9,345 nt of DNA, taken from positions 1 through 9,345 of the forward strand of contig CALGGX010000331.1 in assembly GCA_937916025.1 (NCBI GenBank), read 5' to 3'. This document shows positions 7,627 to 9,345 of this stretch, piece after piece (position 1 is the first letter of the stretch; every line of letters starts with the position of its first letter). Below the pieces are notes generated by a model. It was not told where the DNA came from. It made no database searches and saw only the letters and a program-made list of their open reading frames with translations. This DNA comes from an uncultured Selenomonadales bacterium. Lineage in GTDB: Bacteria; Bacillota_C; Negativicutes; Selenomonadales; Selenomonadaceae. A program made the position numbers and the translations under genes.

Positions 7627-9123
7627 TTGAAAATTGCGCCGGTGAATCAGATGCGCGGCATCGAGAAAAATGTCATCGAGAATTACGGATTGCCGGAATT
7701 GTCATTGATGGAAAGCGCGGGGCATCGTGTGGCAAAGGAAGTCGCGCGGGTGCTCTCGCCCGTCGACAAAAAGACGATTTGCGTTGCGTCCGGTTCGGGC
7801 AACAACGGCGGTGATGCGCTCGTTGCCGCGCGATATCTCGCAAATCTCGGCGCGCGCGTCAAGGTTTTCATTCTTGAAGGCAGGAACGGGCATTCCGCGT
7901 CGCTCGACGTGCAGATCAAAGTTCTCCGCGCGATGGGAGTCGAGCTTCAGACTCTCGACAGCGATCGGGCGTGGGAGCGAATGCAGGTGCAATTGCGATT
8001 TGCCGATGCGGTCATTGACGGCGTACTCGGCACCGGCTTCAGCGGCTCGCTTCGACCGAACGCGCTCCGATTGATCCGATTGATCAACACGTCGGGCAAG
8101 CTCGTCATTGCGATTGATATCCCGTCCGGCGTCGAGGCGGATACCGGTCAGATCGGCGAGACTGCAGTCAAGGCCGTCTGCACCGTCGCGCTCGGGCTGC
8201 CGAAAATCGGACATTTCATCTGCCCGGGTGCGGCGCAAGTCGGCGAACTCATTATTGACGATATCGGATTGCCCGCGCAATTGCTCAACGACGACATTCA
8301 TCAAACACTCATCGACGACGAACTCGCAAAGACTTTTCTGCCGGAACGTCCGATTGATGTACACAAGGGCGCGTGCGGAAAAATTCTGGTCGTTGCCGGC
8401 TCGAAAGGCATGACGGGTGCGGCGTCGCTCGCGTCGATGGCGGCTTTGAAGGTCGGCGCGGGACTCGTTACGCTCGCCGCCGCCGAAAGTCTCAATTCGA
8501 TTTTCGAGACAAAATTGACCGAAGTCATGACGGTTCCGATTCAGGAAACGAAGATCGGAATTTTGGGCGGCGATAACGCCGTCAATCAAATACTCACGCT
8601 CGCTGAAAAATTCGATGCGATATTGCTCGGACCGGGGCTCGGACGCGAGAAAGAAACGTGTGAACTCGTCAAAAAAATCGCCGCCGCCGTCGACAAGCCG
8701 CTGGTGATTGACGCCGATGCGATCTTCGCTTTCAACGGTCGGATCGACGAATTGAAAAAATGCAGGCAAATTCCGATCTTGACGCCGCACTTGGGCGAAC
8801 TCGCCGCGCTTTTGAACCTTTCAATCGACGAGATACGAAAAGATTTGATGACGATCGTTCGGATGGCGGCGCAGGATTATCGCGCGATTTTTGTGGCGAA
8901 ATGCGAGACGACGATCATTGCATATCCGAACGGGGAAGTATTCGTATCGCCGCTCGGCAATGCCGGCATGGCAACGGGCGGTTCCGGCGACGTACTCGCG
9001 GGCGCGATTGTCGGTTTGATCAAATTGACGCCGTTTGCGCCGCTGGCGTCGGATGTGATTGTGCCGCCAGTGATCGTGGTCGTCGTGCCGTCCTTCACCA
9101 GTACCGCCGCGTTCAGACCGTAG
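7627..9123 (+). CDS. nnr: Bifunctional NAD(P)H-hydrate epimerase/dehydratase, C-terminus replaced
   Basis: Nnr repairs NADH and NADPH that have become hydrated: the YjeF N-terminal domain epimerises NAD(P)HX and the C-terminal kinase-like domain dehydrates it using ADP or ATP. The start reads LKIAPVNQMRGIEKN, the usual family opening. The epimerase domain shows GSGNNGGDA (56-64), VIDGVLGTGFSG and AIDIPSGVEADTG. The dehydratase domain shows GKILVVAGSKGMTGAAS, AILLGPGLGR, LVIDADAI, ILTPHLGELAAL and the nucleotide-binding GNAGMATGGSGDVLAGAI. After GLIK (to about residue 467) the expected helices and LHG...D ending are missing. Instead about 30 unrelated residues, rich in V, P and S/T, run to the TAG at 9121-9123. 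The tail comes from reading foreign minus-strand coding DNA backwards. The gene is therefore probably whole in the organism but broken in this sequence. Confidence 0.9.
   Translation: MKIAPVNQMRGIEKNVIENYGLPELSLMESAGHRVAKEVARVLSPVDKKTICVASGSGNNGGDALVAARYLANLGARVKVFILEGRNGHSASLDVQIKVLRAMGVELQTLDSDRAWERMQVQLRFADAVIDGVLGTGFSGSLRPNALRLIRLINTSGKLVIAIDIPSGVEADTGQIGETAVKAVCTVALGLPKIGHFICPGAAQVGELIIDDIGLPAQLLNDDIHQTLIDDELAKTFLPERPIDVHKGACGKILVVAGSKGMTGAASLASMAALKVGAGLVTLAAAESLNSIFETKLTEVMTVPIQETKIGILGGDNAVNQILTLAEKFDAILLGPGLGREKETCELVKKIAAAVDKPLVIDADAIFAFNGRIDELKKCRQIPILTPHLGELAALLNLSIDEIRKDLMTIVRMAAQDYRAIFVAKCETTIIAYPNGEVFVSPLGNAGMATGGSGDVLAGAIVGLIKLTPFAPLASDVIVPPVIVVVVPSFTSTAAFRP
9027..9060. other. 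Probable junction between unrelated sequences
   Basis: To the left, the + strand encodes nnr with the local codon style. To the right, nnr homology is lost and the minus strand encodes a surface-protein repeat in a more GC-rich style. Both readings are plausible for a short stretch around 9027-9050 (LTPF on the + strand, DASGANGV on the minus), so the exact joint may sit in a short shared sequence. Confidence 0.65.
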
Positions 9124-9344
9124 AAGTTGCAGTTGTCGCCGCCGTCAGAGTCGCCGGTCTTCGTCACTAAGGGGTCGCTGATTGTCACCTCTGCGTCGGT
9201 GGAGATCAGCAGGGCGCTCTCGTCTGCTGTCGTGCTGGCGTAGGTCTGGCCGCTCTGAGAATCCGCGGATGTAATCTCGACCGCGCCAATGTAGTCAATG
9301 TCCGCGTTGCTGGAGGAACCAGGAGCGCGGACATTGACTACATT
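9028..9344 (-). CDS. Secreted repeat/beta-helix-type surface protein fragment (both ends missing)
   Basis: The minus strand is open from the window end down to the junction, and further into nnr by chance. The translation is rich in T, S, D, G and A with short beta-strand-like segments: DYIGAVEITSADSQSG, ADESALLISTDAEVTISD, TKTGDSDGGDNCNFYGLN, AAVLVKDGTTTTITGGTI and TSDASGANGV. This resembles large extracellular carbohydrate-binding or adhesin-like proteins of gut Firmicutes; the exact family is not certain. Leucine is mostly CTG and GC is about 60% (36/60 and 38/60 in lines 9121 and 9181), unlike the rest of the window. No start or stop belonging to it is present. It may come from another organism joined by assembly or amplification. 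Confidence 0.6.
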
Positions 9345-9345
9345 G
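9287..9345. repeat. Perfect 20-bp inverted repeat at the window end
   Basis: The 20 bases at 9287-9306 are the exact reverse complement of 9326-9345. The 19-base spacer contains a smaller CTGG/CCAG hairpin. The right arm runs into the end of the sequence, so the true repeat may be longer. It lies inside the surface-protein frame, not in a gap between genes, so it does not look like a terminator. A fold-back chimera at a contig end is the simplest reading. Confidence 0.85.

Noticed and set aside
7702..8790. A 362-codon open frame on the minus strand opposite nnr
   Set aside because: It lies wholly antisense to clear nnr coding sequence and its translation is charged and low in recognisable motifs. 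Local codon use gives few antisense stops, which explains this and other long minus-strand frames (for example 1333-1980 and 2734-3342).

Overview
The window is a chromosomal replication-gene neighbourhood with all complete genes on the + strand. The order is dnaN (3' end), recF, a DUF721/DciA-like gene, gyrB, motA, motB, a frameshifted FkbM-type methyltransferase gene, acpS and nnr. The dnaN-recF-gyrB order, the strong AGGAGG-type ribosome binding sites, the frequent TTG starts and the acpS-nnr pair suggest a Firmicutes-type bacterium. A flagellated member of the Negativicutes (Selenomonas-like) is my best guess, but it rests on gene order and protein style, not on a search.

Positions 1-4251 form a tight replication/repair operon. 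dnaN and recF overlap by the ATGA motif, the DUF721 gene starts 4 bases after the recF stop, and gyrB starts about 12 bases after the DUF721 stop. GyrB carries an unusual, strongly acidic N-terminal tail. Behind it lies a 105-112 bp element built entirely from 7-bp units (4254-4365). Its outer units form an 18-bp perfect inverted repeat followed by six T, so it can also serve as the gyrB terminator.

Positions 4430-7562 look like a second transcription unit: the flagellar stator pair motA/motB, then an FkbM methyltransferase gene, then acpS. The methyltransferase gene has lower GC than its neighbours. It is split by a run of eight G at 6559-6566: the N-terminal half ends at a stop immediately after the run, and the SAM-binding half continues in the -1 frame. 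Nine G would join them into one protein of about 372 residues, so this is a candidate phase-variable or slippage-controlled gene, or a sequencing error. A near-consensus promoter (TTGAAA-17-TATAAT) precedes nnr.

The right end is suspect. nnr runs normally through its ATP/ADP-binding GNAGMATGGSGD segment and then loses homology near 9027-9060. From there to the end the sequence has about 60% GC and different codon use. It reads open on the minus strand as part of a secreted repeat/beta-helix type surface protein. The final 59 bases are a perfect 20-bp inverted repeat. Together these suggest a chimeric contig end, or less likely a real rearrangement. I saw no RNA genes, CRISPR arrays, transposases or defence genes. 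The G8 switch is the most interesting biological candidate.
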